Positions 1 through 9,764 are shown, numbered from the stretch's first letter. The stretch: 64,000 nucleotides of DNA from Micavibrio sp. UBA5572 (GCA_002425415.1 DIMG01000010.1:138023-202022), one strand, 5' to 3'. The notes: generated from the sequence alone by a model not told the origin. Numbers and translations: made by a program.

Positions 1-304
1 ATAATTCTTTCCCTGTTCCGGTATATTCCAGACGATCCTTTTGAAGTGTCAAATGGGATGTCATATATTTACGAATACGAGTTTTTCCCCAGAAAGAATA
101 AATCCCCAATGTACACATGCTCAACAAAACATTGACAATATGGATACCGAAAAGCTGGCGTAACCTTCCATGATATTTCAATTTTGAGATGAGGATTTTT
201 GGGGATCCTGATGTTTGGGGCATTTTATCAATAAATGGCTTACTGTTTTCAGCTCCATTGGCTTGACCTCCTTCTTTATTCATAAACCCCACTTTACTCT
301 CCAT
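1..304 (-). CDS. DUF898 family membrane protein, partial (C-terminus beyond window)
   Basis: The frame is open from an ATG at 304 down to base 1, giving about 101 residues before the window ends. After a hydrophilic N-terminus comes the motif YHGRLRQLFGIHIVNVLL, then TLGIYSFWGKTRIRKY and EYTGTGKEL. This combination is the signature of the DUF898 (YjgN-like) inner-membrane family, whose function is unknown. No clear Shine-Dalgarno precedes the ATG at 304; an internal ATG at 283 is an alternative start. It is divergent from ftsK, with about 230 bases between them in which I recognise no definite promoter. The family call is fairly firm; the role is not known. Confidence 0.75.
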   Translation of the reverse strand, partial: MESKVGFMNKEGGQANGAENSKPFIDKMPQTSGSPKILISKLKYHGRLRQLFGIHIVNVLLSMCTLGIYSFWGKTRIRKYMTSHLTLQKDRLEYTGTGKEL

Positions 305-535
305 ATTAAAAATAAAATCTTATCAAAGTGCCAAAACACAACATTTTTATAATAAACACCCCCATTAGACCGAAAAAATCTTAACAAGGCTTTAGGAAAA
401 TCTTTATTGGGAACACTCTTAAATATTCCAAGTGAGTAAAACTTGCGGAGTGCGGTCATTATGGTTAAGATTTATCTTTCGTTACGGTCATTCTGGCCTT
501 CTTCTCTATTAACCTCATTTAATCACAGTTTTCTT

Positions 536-2908
536 ATGGCTCGTTCCTCTTCCATCCGCGTTCAAAAAAACTCCCGTATTTTGCGGATTTTTCCAGCAAG
601 CTGGCAAGATTACCTGCAAAGCCGTTTTCATGATCTTCGGGCGATTCTTATCTCTTTGGTTGGTGGATTTCTTCTCCTTTCTTTATTGACGTATCATGCG
701 GCCGATCCTTCCCTGAATACAGTTTCATCCCGTAATACCCTGCACAACTGGATGGGGTTATCCGGCTCTTATGCTGCGGATCTTCTAGTTCAAGTTTTTG
801 GGGTTGGCGCTTTGGTTTTGGCTCTCGGGTTTTTGGCTTGGGGCTGGCGGCTTTGGAAGAAAGAGGATTTTGGCCCTCTTTGGGCTCGTATGGTGGCTTT
901 GCTGGCGGCCTCTTTGCTGATTGGTATTGCCGGAGGAGCTATTTCCGGCGGAAGCTGGATTTCCCACGCCACAATGGGCGGCGCTGGCGGCGTTTTGTTA
1001 CTGAATAAAATTACAGGTGCGGTAGATGGATTGATTACGTTTTACCCGCATATCATTGTGGCCTCGATTTGTGGACTAACCGGCCTGTTATTGGCGGGCA
1101 TCGGCATGGCTTTGCGCCGCAGTGAGCGGCAAGCTGTTGTTGAAACTTTCCTGAGCAGCGGGGCGGCTACTCTGGACGGAGCCAGCTCCTTATGGACAAG
1201 ATTTCAGCTTTGGCGCGCTCCTCGTGAAGAAGAATATGACGAGGAAGAAGAGGAAGAAGAGGGGGATGAGGAATACCCTGACGAGGATGATGAGTCAGAA
1301 GAAGAGTATGACGAGGAAGAAATAGCGGTTGTCAGGCCGCAAAAGCCAACACAAAAACCACAAAAAGCCAAGCCATCCAAGCAAGCCAAGTTGAATCTGC
1401 GCGATCCATCCGAATGGGATTTACCACCCGTTGATATGCTTGATGAAGTTCCGACACAGCAAAAAGATGATCGTTTGGATGAAACCGCTTTGAGACGGAA
1501 TGCCGAGCTGCTGCAAAATGTTTTGAATGATTATAACGTCAAAGGCGAAATCAAAAGCATTTACCCCGGTCCGGTTGTTACGCTTTATGAGTTGGAACCT
1601 GCGCCAGGGACAAAAAATTCTCGCGTTGTGTCTTTATCCGATGATATTGCCCGTTCTATGTCTGCTGTCTCTGTCCGCGTGGCGGTTGTCCCCGGACGGA
1701 ATGTGATCGGGATTGAGCTGCCGAACAAGCGCAGACAAACCGTTTATTTGCGTGAATTATTGGAAGATGGTGAGTTTGAAAAAACCCAGATCAAGCTGCC
1801 TCTGGTCTTGGGCAAAGATATTGGCGGAATACCCATTATTGCAGATTTGTCCCGTATGCCCCATTTATTGGTGGCGGGGACAACCGGATCAGGAAAATCG
1901 GTCGCAGTTAACACGATGATTTTATCGTTGCTTTATCGTCTCCCTCCTGAAAAATGTCGCTTTATTATGATTGACCCCAAAATGCTGGAGCTATCTGTTT
2001 ATGATGATATTCCACATCTTCTGTCCCCTGTGGTCACTGATCCTGGACGCGCCGTCGTCGCTTTAAAATGGGCGGTGCAGGAAATGGAAAACCGTTACCG
2101 CAACATGTCCAAGCTGGGTGTCAGAAATATCGAAGGCTATAATGCCCGCATCCGTGAAGCCGTCAAAAAAGGCGAAATTCTGATGCGCAAGGTGCAAACT
2201 GGGTTTGATCCGGAAACCGGCAAACCTATTTATGAAGAGCAGCCTTTGGATCTGACCGAATTGCCTTATATCGTGATTGTCGTTGATGAATTCGCCGATT
2301 TGATGCTGGTTGCAGGGAAAGATGTTGAAAATGCCATCCAGAGACTGGCTCAAATGGCGCGTGCCGCCGGGTTACACTTGATTATGGCGACGCAACGTCC
2401 GTCTGTCGATGTCATTACCGGTGTTATCAAAGCCAACTTCCCGACCCGCATATCCTTCCAAGTGACGTCAAAAATCGATAGCCGGACTATTCTGGGTGAG
2501 GGTGGTGCGGAGGCCTTGCTGGGTATGGGTGACATGCTTTATATGGCTGCCGGTGGGCGAATTACCCGTGTTCACGGGCCTTTCGTTTCTGATAGAGAAG
2601 TCGAGGAAGTTGTGACATTCCTTAAGGCTCAAGGAGAGCCTTCCTATCTCGAGGATGTTACCGAAGGCGAGTTATTCGGTGACGGCAGCGGCGCAGCTGA
2701 TGATGGTGGAAATTCTTGTGACGAATTATACGATCAGGCCGTTGCTTTGGTCGCTCGTGAAGGCAAGGCTTCCACCAGTTTTATCCAGCGCCATTTGCAA
2801 ATCGGTTATAATCGTGCAGCGAGAATCATTGAATTCATGGAAAAAGAAGGAGTTGTCTCTCCTGCCAATCGCGTTGGCAAGCGTGAAGTCCTTGTCGGTA
2901 ATCGGTGA
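536..2908 (+). CDS. ftsK: DNA translocase FtsK
   Basis: Septum-anchored ATP-driven DNA pump that clears and aligns chromosome termini during division. The 790-residue form has an N-terminal block of hydrophobic segments (membrane anchor), then a strongly acidic linker (Glu/Asp/Tyr run, bases about 1228-1325), and the motor: Walker A GTTGSGKS at residues 448-455 and Walker B VIVVDEFADLM with Asp584. The last 60 residues form the winged-helix gamma domain that reads polar DNA motifs. I chose the ATG at 536 (MARSSS) because family members usually start this way; an in-frame TTG at 443 and ATG at 461 would add up to 31 residues. The linker is unusually short and acidic rather than Pro/Gln-rich. 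Confidence 0.95.
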   Translation: MARSSSIRVQKNSRILRIFPASWQDYLQSRFHDLRAILISLVGGFLLLSLLTYHAADPSLNTVSSRNTLHNWMGLSGSYAADLLVQVFGVGALVLALGFLAWGWRLWKKEDFGPLWARMVALLAASLLIGIAGGAISGGSWISHATMGGAGGVLLLNKITGAVDGLITFYPHIIVASICGLTGLLLAGIGMALRRSERQAVVETFLSSGAATLDGASSLWTRFQLWRAPREEEYDEEEEEEEGDEEYPDEDDESEEEYDEEEIAVVRPQKPTQKPQKAKPSKQAKLNLRDPSEWDLPPVDMLDEVPTQQKDDRLDETALRRNAELLQNVLNDYNVKGEIKSIYPGPVVTLYELEPAPGTKNSRVVSLSDDIARSMSAVSVRVAVVPGRNVIGIELPNKRRQTVYLRELLEDGEFEKTQIKLPLVLGKDIGGIPIIADLSRMPHLLVAGTTGSGKSVAVNTMILSLLYRLPPEKCRFIMIDPKMLELSVYDDIPHLLSPVVTDPGRAVVALKWAVQEMENRYRNMSKLGVRNIEGYNARIREAVKKGEILMRKVQTGFDPETGKPIYEEQPLDLTELPYIVIVVDEFADLMLVAGKDVENAIQRLAQMARAAGLHLIMATQRPSVDVITGVIKANFPTRISFQVTSKIDSRTILGEGGAEALLGMGDMLYMAAGGRITRVHGPFVSDREVEEVVTFLKAQGEPSYLEDVTEGELFGDGSGAADDGGNSCDELYDQAVALVAREGKASTSFIQRHLQIGYNRAARIIEFMEKEGVVSPANRVGKREVLVGNR

Positions 2909-3005
2909 GTGGACTGAATTCCCTTACTGTATCTTAAGATTTTCCACCTATCCTTATTGAGATATATGGAGTTAAGAACGTCTGTGTAAGACGGAGTTTG
3001 GGTCA

Positions 3006-5375
3006 ATGACAATAGCTGAAACGACTAATTTGCCTGATGGGCTTATGGGGTGCGGTTGCGCCGCGTGTCGTTCTGCAACAACAACAGAAACCAATCCTTC
3101 GCTGATTTCCAGTGATTACATTTCCAGCTCTTCCCCGACAGAAGCCGAAGCCTATCTTTTGTCTTCAGGATATAAATGGGGAACAACCAGCCTGAATTTC
3201 AAATTCTTGACCTCTTTGCCCAGTTATTATACCTCGTCTTATTCCGAGTCCCATAATTTTCAAACTTTTAATACGCAGATGCAGGACGCAACAAACCGCA
3301 TTCTCGATCAACTTGAAAGTTTTACCAATCTCCATTTTACCGAAACATCCAATACCAACTCTGCTCAACTTACTTTTGCGCAAGCGCAGCTGCCTTCCAA
3401 CGCAGGTGCGTGGGCTTATTATCCATCCTCCAACCCGCTTGGTGGCGATGTCTGGACGAATAATTATTATTCTGCCACGCAAAATCCGTCTGAAGGAAAT
3501 TATGGTTTTTACACATTGTTACACGAAATCGGTCATGCGCTGGGGTTGGAGCATTCATTTACTGCCGGATTAACCGGAGATGAAAATACATCGCGATATA
3601 CGGTTATGGCCTATGACTGGTCGCCGTTTTATTCATCGTCTTATATGATCTACGATATTGCCGCGTTGCAAAATTTGTATGGTGTCAATATGTCTTACGA
3701 AACAGGTGATAATATTTATGTTCTAGATGGCAGCAAGGCCTACTCTATCTGGGATGCAGGTGGGGTTGATACACTTGATGCCTCTGCTCACAGCATTTCG
3801 GTTACACTTGATCTGCGCGACGGTGAATATAGCTCGGTTGGCATGACCCGTAATATCGGCATTGCCTTTGATGCTATCATCGAGAATGCCACTGGAGGTT
3901 CAGGACACGATAAGCTTATCGGAAATGACGCAAATAATATCCTCACCGGGAATAATGGCAATGATACTTTTATTGCCAGTGGTGGTAATGACACGATCCT
4001 TGGTGGAAATGGCATCGATATTTTGGTTTATGATTTTGATATATCTAATTTCTTTATCTCGGTTATTGATAGCATCACGGTGATGATTCAAGATCTAACA
4101 GGCTTTTATAATACTGATCATGTTATTGGTGTCGAGACCTTCGAATTTCTCAACATGGATTTCAGCTTTGCAAATCTTGAGGCCATATCGGCCATAGGGG
4201 GAACATCCGAAGTTGTAGAAACCATTGGTATTCGCACCTATACTTCAAACGGACAATGGACGATTCTTGAGTCTAGATTTTTAGGATCTGAAACCCATGG
4301 AGCCAATGATTTCCGATATCGAAATACCGATGATTTGATAACAGTCAACAGAAGTCGTGACATTAACGGTATAGAAACGCTTGATATTTCTGTGGACGAC
4401 ACCCTGTCTTCATTAGTCAAAAGCGTCAGGCTTTATCATGATTCCGGTATTGATATTATCAATGTCAGCGATGCCCGACAAGTTGTGCTGGATGTTCGTG
4501 GAATGGATCATGACTTTACAGCCAGCATTGACCAAGGCCTTTATACGGTTATCAAGACGGGCGTATTTAACGACACTGTTACCATTGATAATGTGTTGGA
4601 TGTCTCTGACCGATCCTCGCATAAAATCTATACAGGAGATGGCGATGATACCGTTACCTTGACTTCGTCTTCAGGGTACGCTTTGGCATATATTGATGGT
4701 GGCAGTGGGGATGACATCATTGACTTGTCTGCTTTTGACGGTCGTTCCACAAAAATATTTGGCCGTGATGGGGATGATTTTATTATAACAGGATCTTCGA
4801 ACGATCGCGTTTACGGCGACAATGGAAATGATTTTATTTCAACAGGCGCTGGGAATGATTTTATTCTGGATCGTGTTGGAATTAATCATCTCAATGGTGG
4901 CGATGGTGATGATCGTCTATACGGCAACGGAACGCTTATTGGTGGAGCAGGAAACGATAGGCTTTATGGGTACACCTCGGACGACGTTCTTTTAGGTGGA
5001 GGTGGTAATGATGTTATCAGTGGCCATAATGGAAATGATGCGATCAACGGCGGTGATGGTTTTGATATTTTATACGGCGGACGCGGTGCTGATTTATTTT
5101 CATTTGATAATTTGAATAATGTCGATTTTGTTCAGGATTTTAATAAGCTGGAAGATCGTCTGGATGTTTCCTCATTGCTCGTTGGGTTTGACCCCAGCGA
5201 TGATGCGATCACTGATTTTCTTCAAATTACAACGGTTGGTCGGTCAACATTTTTACAGATTGATGTTGATGGCAGTGTCGGTGGGAGTCACTTTGTTGAT
5301 CTGGCGAGGATCAACGGACTAAAAGGTGCAGACCTTGATGATATGCTGGATAATTTACAAATTATGTGGACGTAA
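3006..5375 (+). CDS. Serralysin-like M10 metalloprotease with RTX repeats
   Basis: Predicted secreted zinc protease of 789 residues. The zinc site is HEIGHALGLEH (His173, Glu174, His177, His183), followed by a Met-turn VMAYD near Met201. There is no Sec signal, as expected for type I secretion. Calcium-binding RTX nonapeptides (GGxGxDxLx) occur in two blocks, bases about 3890-4030 and 4620-5100, separated by roughly 200 residues without repeats. The end resembles the serralysin C-terminal secretion region (LFSFDN, DFNKLEDRLDVS). It is longer than a classical serralysin of about 480 residues. No type I transporter genes are in this window. A Cys-rich stretch (GCGCAACR) lies in the propeptide-like N-terminus. 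Confidence 0.9.
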   Translation: MTIAETTNLPDGLMGCGCAACRSATTTETNPSLISSDYISSSSPTEAEAYLLSSGYKWGTTSLNFKFLTSLPSYYTSSYSESHNFQTFNTQMQDATNRILDQLESFTNLHFTETSNTNSAQLTFAQAQLPSNAGAWAYYPSSNPLGGDVWTNNYYSATQNPSEGNYGFYTLLHEIGHALGLEHSFTAGLTGDENTSRYTVMAYDWSPFYSSSYMIYDIAALQNLYGVNMSYETGDNIYVLDGSKAYSIWDAGGVDTLDASAHSISVTLDLRDGEYSSVGMTRNIGIAFDAIIENATGGSGHDKLIGNDANNILTGNNGNDTFIASGGNDTILGGNGIDILVYDFDISNFFISVIDSITVMIQDLTGFYNTDHVIGVETFEFLNMDFSFANLEAISAIGGTSEVVETIGIRTYTSNGQWTILESRFLGSETHGANDFRYRNTDDLITVNRSRDINGIETLDISVDDTLSSLVKSVRLYHDSGIDIINVSDARQVVLDVRGMDHDFTASIDQGLYTVIKTGVFNDTVTIDNVLDVSDRSSHKIYTGDGDDTVTLTSSSGYALAYIDGGSGDDIIDLSAFDGRSTKIFGRDGDDFIITGSSNDRVYGDNGNDFISTGAGNDFILDRVGINHLNGGDGDDRLYGNGTLIGGAGNDRLYGYTSDDVLLGGGGNDVISGHNGNDAINGGDGFDILYGGRGADLFSFDNLNNVDFVQDFNKLEDRLDVSSLLVGFDPSDDAITDFLQITTVGRSTFLQIDVDGSVGGSHFVDLARINGLKGADLDDMLDNLQIMWT

Positions 5376-5381
5376 TCCAGC

Positions 5382-6083
5382 CTAACGCGCAATCAATACC
5401 TGATAAAAAACATAAGATGTTAGTAGGGGGGGAGAGGCTATTGTTGTCCCTGACAATGAGCTTGTATAAAAACACCCTGATTTTTGGCCATCCAAATTGG
5501 CAGAGGTTAGGCTAACCGGAGCTAATTTATACGTTCCGGTAAACTGATCCAGACTCATGGGAGCGATGATCGATATTGTACCAGTTTCATCATACAACCC
5601 CACAACTACATTGATCCGATGACAAACTTCTTGAGAAATATTTGGCAAAATCGCAATCAAATCGGCAGATGCTGTTCCAACATTTGCGACGGCCATATCC
5701 CCTGTAAACGCCCAGTCTTCTCCGCCGTTGCTATTGGTTGGCGGAGTTTCCCATTCCAACCCTCCTCCATCATAAGCAAAGACTTTGCATGAATCCGAAA
5801 GGCAGGCCGCATTCACATAGTCGGCATTATATTCGAAACTAATCTTATCTTCTTTAATGCCATGTAGTTTCATAATGGACACAATTTCAGAAAACCGATT
5901 TCCGGTATCGATCATTTCAGATGCTATCAGTCGGTTTTTTTCTTGAGACAAATTCCGGACTCCGCCTCCGCCACGGGAAATCGCGTAGGACAGCGCACCA
6001 AATAATGCCACAGCAATCAAAATGATAAAGAGGCCAGAACCGCGTTGATTGGATAAAAAAAGTGGATGTGAAAGTATGGTCAT
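5382..6083 (-). CDS. Pilin-like single-pass protein, paralogue 1
   Basis: Unrecognised protein of 233 residues. A short basic N-terminus (SNQRGSG) leads into one hydrophobic helix at about residues 17-36, then a Gly/Arg patch (SRGGGG) and a soluble domain; this layout recalls type IV pilins and pseudopilins, though no consensus G-F-x-x-x-E cleavage site is present. The soluble part shares blocks with the protein at 19401-20090: an FxxDGG segment, W-x-F-x-G, ADLIAILPN, the E-x-C-x-x-I-N core, and a C-terminal Y-x-VL-x-AR. Four Cys residues could form disulfides. It ends 6 bases from the convergent protease gene. Function unknown; a pilin-like surface or minor-pilin role is inference. Confidence 0.7.
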   Translation of the reverse strand: MTILSHPLFLSNQRGSGLFIILIAVALFGALSYAISRGGGGVRNLSQEKNRLIASEMIDTGNRFSEIVSIMKLHGIKEDKISFEYNADYVNAACLSDSCKVFAYDGGGLEWETPPTNSNGGEDWAFTGDMAVANVGTASADLIAILPNISQEVCHRINVVVGLYDETGTISIIAPMSLDQFTGTYKLAPVSLTSANLDGQKSGCFYTSSLSGTTIASPPLLTSYVFYQVLIAR

Positions 6084-6104
6084 GTGTTCATTGTAGCCTA
6101 AAAC

Positions 6105-6530
6105 TTACGGGATGCGAACAAAGAACCTGAATTCATCTGTTTGGCTTTTCGGGATATGGACGGGGATTTTTTCTACACCCCTCGACGCCAAAGTCAGGAA
6201 TATATCACGACCCGAGCCAATTTCTATATTATCCATAATCCCAATTCCCAGAACAGGACGATCCACTATTTTTGTACTATCTAATAATTCTTCGGCTTCC
6301 TTGCGACGAAGGCGAATGGTTTCCGACATTTCTGACGGCTTACGAATTGATCCATCCTGATGCAACCATTCATGAGCAAACAGAGATTCCCTCCAGCTGC
6401 CCAGTACCGGAGCAACCAAAGCTTCGGCTAAAATAAAAGATGTTTCCCGACCTCTAATAGCCGAGTTCTCTTGAAAACGGGAAAAAATGTCTTCCATAGA
6501 TAACCACTCCACTTCTGAGATAACTGGCAA
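6105..6530 (-). CDS. Hypothetical protein
   Basis: Not recognised. 141 residues, soluble, no signal peptide or membrane helix. The mid-part is rich in charged residues (ETIRLRRKEAEELLDS, probably helical) and the end is beta-like (IPVHIPKSQTDEFRFFVRI). It lies 21 bases upstream of, and on the same strand as, the pilin-like gene, so the two probably share a transcript and may be functionally linked. An internal Met at residue 12 is an alternative start. It is divergent from the zinc-finger gene at 6604. Confidence 0.6.
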   Translation of the reverse strand: MPVISEVEWLSMEDIFSRFQENSAIRGRETSFILAEALVAPVLGSWRESLFAHEWLHQDGSIRKPSEMSETIRLRRKEAEELLDSTKIVDRPVLGIGIMDNIEIGSGRDIFLTLASRGVEKIPVHIPKSQTDEFRFFVRIP

Positions 6531-6603
6531 CTGGACTTTTTCAGCGTCCAGTTTATAAAGGATGTGCGAATAAATTCTTAAAAATCATATCAGGAGTCCT
6601 GAA

Positions 6604-6792
6604 ATGACCGTCCCATCAGTTCCAGCCCCTCTTTCAGCCTCTCCGGAAGCTCTTGCTGTTGATCCTGCCAGTTCAGGGGTCAAATGCGATGGCGGCGGCG
6701 GTGCGTTGGGTCATCCCTTAGTTTATTACAGTTTTGATGGTAAGACTTCTGTCCGTTGCCTCTATTGTGACCGTTTGTTTGTCAAAAAATAA
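6604..6792 (+). CDS. zf-CHCC zinc-finger domain protein
   Basis: Small protein of 62 residues. A low-complexity Pro/Ala/Ser N-terminus is followed by C-D-G-G-G-G-ALGHPLVYY...VRCLYCDRLF, the Cys-His-Cys-Cys pattern of the zf-CHCC family (related to mitochondrial complex I subunit NDUFS6). The family is common in alphaproteobacteria, mostly as a stand-alone protein of unclear role. An AGGAGTCCTGAA stretch immediately before the ATG provides the ribosome site. Identity of the domain is clear; its link to complex I in this organism is only suggested by homology. Confidence 0.85.
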   Translation: MTVPSVPAPLSASPEALAVDPASSGVKCDGGGGALGHPLVYYSFDGKTSVRCLYCDRLFVKK

Positions 6793-6904
6793 TTGCTCTT
6801 TTCTGGACTTTTTTCCTTTAAATCCTATATACTCTACCAGACAGTGCCGCTTAATTGGGCTGGGCTTTTATTATTATGACTTGCTCACAAGAGGAGTTGC
6901 AGAC

Positions 6905-7420
6905 ATGACATCAGCGAGACTTTCTCTCTTTGATTCGCCCTTGTTTTTGGGATTTGATCAATTCGAGCGCACGATAGATCGCGTTAGAAAATCCGCTCAG
7001 GAAGGTTACCCCCCTTATAATATTGAGCAAATAGGATCTGACGGATTGCGTATTACTCTGGCCGTTGCCGGGTTTACAATGGATGATCTGGATGTCGAAA
7101 TCGAACATAACCAGCTTACCATTCGTGGTCACCAACGCGATGATGCAGATGAATCTGATCGCATATTTTTACACCGAGGGATTGCTGCGCGGCAATTCTT
7201 ACGCAGCTTTATTCTGGCGGATGGAATAGAGATTGCAGGTGCTACTTTGAATAACGGACTTCTTCATATTGATATGAAAAGAATTTTGCCCGAATCAACG
7301 GCGCGGAAAATTCGTATCCAAACCGGATTGGGTAAAGAAAACACTATGCCAGTTAACAAGCAAATTACGCAGAAAGCCATTGAAGTCGACGAAGAAACAG
7401 ACGGAGAAAATCCTGCATAA
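6905..7420 (+). CDS. Small heat-shock protein, Hsp20 family
   Basis: ATP-independent holdase chaperone of 171 residues in the IbpA class. The alpha-crystallin domain runs from about residue 35 (YNIEQIGSDGLRITLAVAGF) to about 135, with the conserved GLLHIDMKR motif before the C-terminal tail; the tail lacks an obvious I-x-I but has KIRIQTG. The start at 6905 was preferred over an upstream in-frame ATG at 6734 because GAGGAG sits 7 bases before it and MTSARLSLFDSPLF is the usual family opening. DUF1150 follows, a conserved pairing in this class. Confidence 0.92.
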   Translation: MTSARLSLFDSPLFLGFDQFERTIDRVRKSAQEGYPPYNIEQIGSDGLRITLAVAGFTMDDLDVEIEHNQLTIRGHQRDDADESDRIFLHRGIAARQFLRSFILADGIEIAGATLNNGLLHIDMKRILPESTARKIRIQTGLGKENTMPVNKQITQKAIEVDEETDGENPA

Positions 7421-7488
7421 TATTTTGTGCTTTTTATATCATCATAAAAAATGGTACAATCATTACTGTCCGAAGGTTACGCCAGTCC

Positions 7489-7713
7489 ATGAAACATGAA
7501 CATCAAATCGAACTTCTTAAACATCTTTCTCCTCAAGCTTTCCTAGCCTTTGGTATGGGACAAGTTGCTTATATACGCCCTGTTACCATTGAAAACAGAA
7601 AAGCTTATTCATTGCACGCTGCAGACGGCACAGCCTTGACTTTGGTTGACTCTCTTGCCGGAGCCTGTGTTTTGGCGCGCCAAAATGATCTTGATCCAGT
7701 TGTTGTTCAATAA
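7489..7713 (+). CDS. DUF1150 family protein
   Basis: 74 residues, matching DUF1150: the pattern LSPQAFLAFGMGQVAYIRPV followed by YSLHAADGTAL and a C-terminal ALARQ-like helix (VLARQNDLDPVVVQ). The family is almost confined to alphaproteobacteria and is usually found directly after an Hsp20 gene, as here (68-base gap). Its function is unknown; co-location suggests a part in the heat-shock response. Confidence 0.85.
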   Translation: MKHEHQIELLKHLSPQAFLAFGMGQVAYIRPVTIENRKAYSLHAADGTALTLVDSLAGACVLARQNDLDPVVVQ

Positions 7714-7788
7714 AACATCGTTCTTCTTAAACATCTGTTAGAGTCTTTCTTATACAATCGTCTGGTATGATTGGATAAGGTGTACACC

Positions 7789-8967
7789 GTGGATGACGCT
7801 GATATGTTTTCTATCCCTGTTGTCGACCCGGGTGCGCAACGCCGGATTGAAAAATTGATCCGGCGGATTCATCCGACCTGCCCTGTCCATATTTTCCGCA
7901 AACCCATTATCGAACGAAAAACCCGCACCTTTATTGACCATTTTCCGGGAACAGTTATGTTTGCGGTTAAAAGTAATCCTGATGACGATGTGTTGCTGGC
8001 TATGCTCCGCGCGGGTCTTACTACTTTTGACGCAGCCTCTATCGAAGAAATCCGTCTTATCAAAAGGTTTTCGCCAAGTGCCCGCATTCATTTCATGCAT
8101 ACTGTCAAATCCCGTGAAGCTATTCGTGAAGCGTATTTTGATCATCAAGTGCGCGTGTTTGTTATTGATACGCTAGACGAGCTTCATAAAATTCTCCATG
8201 AGACAAATCTGGCCAATGATCTCGAAATTTTTGTCCGCATGGCTTTACCAAAAAACAAAGAGGCCGCCGTTGATTTTTCTGCCAAGTTTGGCGCGACCGC
8301 CAAAGGATCAGCCTTCTTGCTCCATGAAGCCCGTCTGGTTTGCTCCAAACTTGGGTTGATGTTTCATCCGGGAACGCAATCAACCAACCCTGACATCTTT
8401 TATAGCGGGATAAAAATGGCCTCGGACATCATTATAAGGTCAGGCGTGACTGTTGATGCTTTAGATGTGGGCGGAGGATTTCCTGTTCCTTATCCCGGGC
8501 AAGATATTCCTCCTTTGTCGCGGTATATTGACCGTATAAAGTCTGCTGTTGAAGACTTCGGTTTGTCTCATCTGGATTTATACTGTGAGCCTGGACGAGC
8601 CTTATGCGCCGAAGCAGGTCTTCTGGTTGTTCGTATTGAGCAGCGCAAAGACAAAACTCTTTACCTTAATGACGGAATTTATGGAGGTTTAATCGAAGCG
8701 GCAAAATGGGCAGGTGAATTCCGCTTTCCTGTTTCTCTGGTTTCCCGCCATCCGGATCTGGTTCCTGATAACGCCCCTTTCATTCCATTCCGTTTTTGTG
8801 GACCTACCTGCGATTCTCTGGACAGGATGAAGGGCCCGTTTCCTTTACCTGCCCATGCGGCCGAAGGGGATTGGATTATCATTTCCATGAATGGGGCTTA
8901 CAGCCAGTGTTGCCGTACCAATTTCAACGGATTTGGCCTGCATAAAGTTATGATGGTCGATTTCTAG
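7789..8967 (+). CDS. Ornithine/lysine decarboxylase-type PLP enzyme (fold III)
   Basis: Decarboxylates a basic amino acid to a polyamine (ornithine to putrescine is the commonest activity). The eukaryotic-type ODC fold is shown by FAVKSNP with the PLP-binding Lys, the Gly-rich DVGGGFPVPYP phosphate loop, the EPGRA motif, and the active-site Cys in FCGPTCDSLD. About 392 residues, normal for the family. Start: GTG at 7789 has AAGG nine bases upstream; a TTG at 7771 and GTG at 7780 are in frame too. ODC versus lysine/ornithine dual specificity cannot be settled by eye. It sits before an FAD reductase gene with a 65-base gap. Confidence 0.9.
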   Translation: MDDADMFSIPVVDPGAQRRIEKLIRRIHPTCPVHIFRKPIIERKTRTFIDHFPGTVMFAVKSNPDDDVLLAMLRAGLTTFDAASIEEIRLIKRFSPSARIHFMHTVKSREAIREAYFDHQVRVFVIDTLDELHKILHETNLANDLEIFVRMALPKNKEAAVDFSAKFGATAKGSAFLLHEARLVCSKLGLMFHPGTQSTNPDIFYSGIKMASDIIIRSGVTVDALDVGGGFPVPYPGQDIPPLSRYIDRIKSAVEDFGLSHLDLYCEPGRALCAEAGLLVVRIEQRKDKTLYLNDGIYGGLIEAAKWAGEFRFPVSLVSRHPDLVPDNAPFIPFRFCGPTCDSLDRMKGPFPLPAHAAEGDWIIISMNGAYSQCCRTNFNGFGLHKVMMVDF

Positions 8968-9032
8968 CGGTTATTCTTTTTATGTTTTCCTTTTTCCTTT
9001 TCCTTTTGGGTCAAATATCCTAATTCTAGGGT

Positions 9033-9764
9033 ATGATTTCTTTTCGAGCCCGTCTTATTCATGCCGAACACTGCGCCGCAACCCGCGTTCGTATTTTGAG
9101 ATTCGCTTTACCAGAAGGGGATACTGTTCCCGCTCACCAGCCGGGACAGTATGCTCTTTTGGAATTTCCTGGGTTTTCCCCACGTCCCTATTCCATCGCC
9201 AATGTCCCAAACGGGCATCTTTTAGAATTTCATATTCGTATCAGTCATAGTGGGGCGAGTGCTTACGCCAATAAAACTTTAAAAATCGATGATGTAATTA
9301 CCATTTACGGATTTGGCGGGAATTGCCTTTTTGATTCAGATTGTCGTTCTCCCATTTTGCTTGTTGCCGGAGGAACAGGTCTTGCGCCGATGATGGCCAT
9401 TGCGGAAACTGCCCTGAGTGCCGATCCACAACGCATGATCGCGCTTTATCATGGTGGGAGGCACAAAGAAGACCTTTATGCCGATTCTTTCTTGCGTGAT
9501 CTCGCCAATAAATTCTCCGCATTTTCTTATTATCCCGTTTTATCGGATGAAAAACATGACCAGACGTTATCCGGTCTGGTTGGAGATATTGCCTTGGGGC
9601 ACTGTTGCGATCTTGACACTATCCGCATTTATGCGGCGGGGCCGGTCGAAATGCTGCGTCGCCTTCACTCTCTTTCGGAGGAGCGCGGCATTCCGCCAGA
9701 ACGCATTCATTCGGACTTGCAGGAATTTGATCCGCAGCCTTTATTGAGCGAGGCTCTCCGATGA
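9033..9764 (+). CDS. FAD/NAD(P)-binding oxidoreductase (ferredoxin reductase-like)
   Basis: Flavin reductase module of 243 residues. The FAD domain has RPYSIAN at about residues 51-57 and the NAD(P) domain has GGTGLAPM near residue 113. There is no 2Fe-2S cysteine cluster, so it is the bare reductase module seen in CDP-glucoseen and phenol hydroxylase reductases. Partner and substrate are unknown. Its last codons overlap the recR start by 4 bases (ATGA), so the two are probably translationally coupled, an unusual partner for recR. Confidence 0.8.
   Translation: MISFRARLIHAEHCAATRVRILRFALPEGDTVPAHQPGQYALLEFPGFSPRPYSIANVPNGHLLEFHIRISHSGASAYANKTLKIDDVITIYGFGGNCLFDSDCRSPILLVAGGTGLAPMMAIAETALSADPQRMIALYHGGRHKEDLYADSFLRDLANKFSAFSYYPVLSDEKHDQTLSGLVGDIALGHCCDLDTIRIYAAGPVEMLRRLHSLSEERGIPPERIHSDLQEFDPQPLLSEALR

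Noticed and set aside
1204..1389. Ser-rich minus-strand frame
   Set aside because: It is the complement of the acidic repeat in the ftsK linker; Glu/Asp codons read backwards give Ser/Ser runs.
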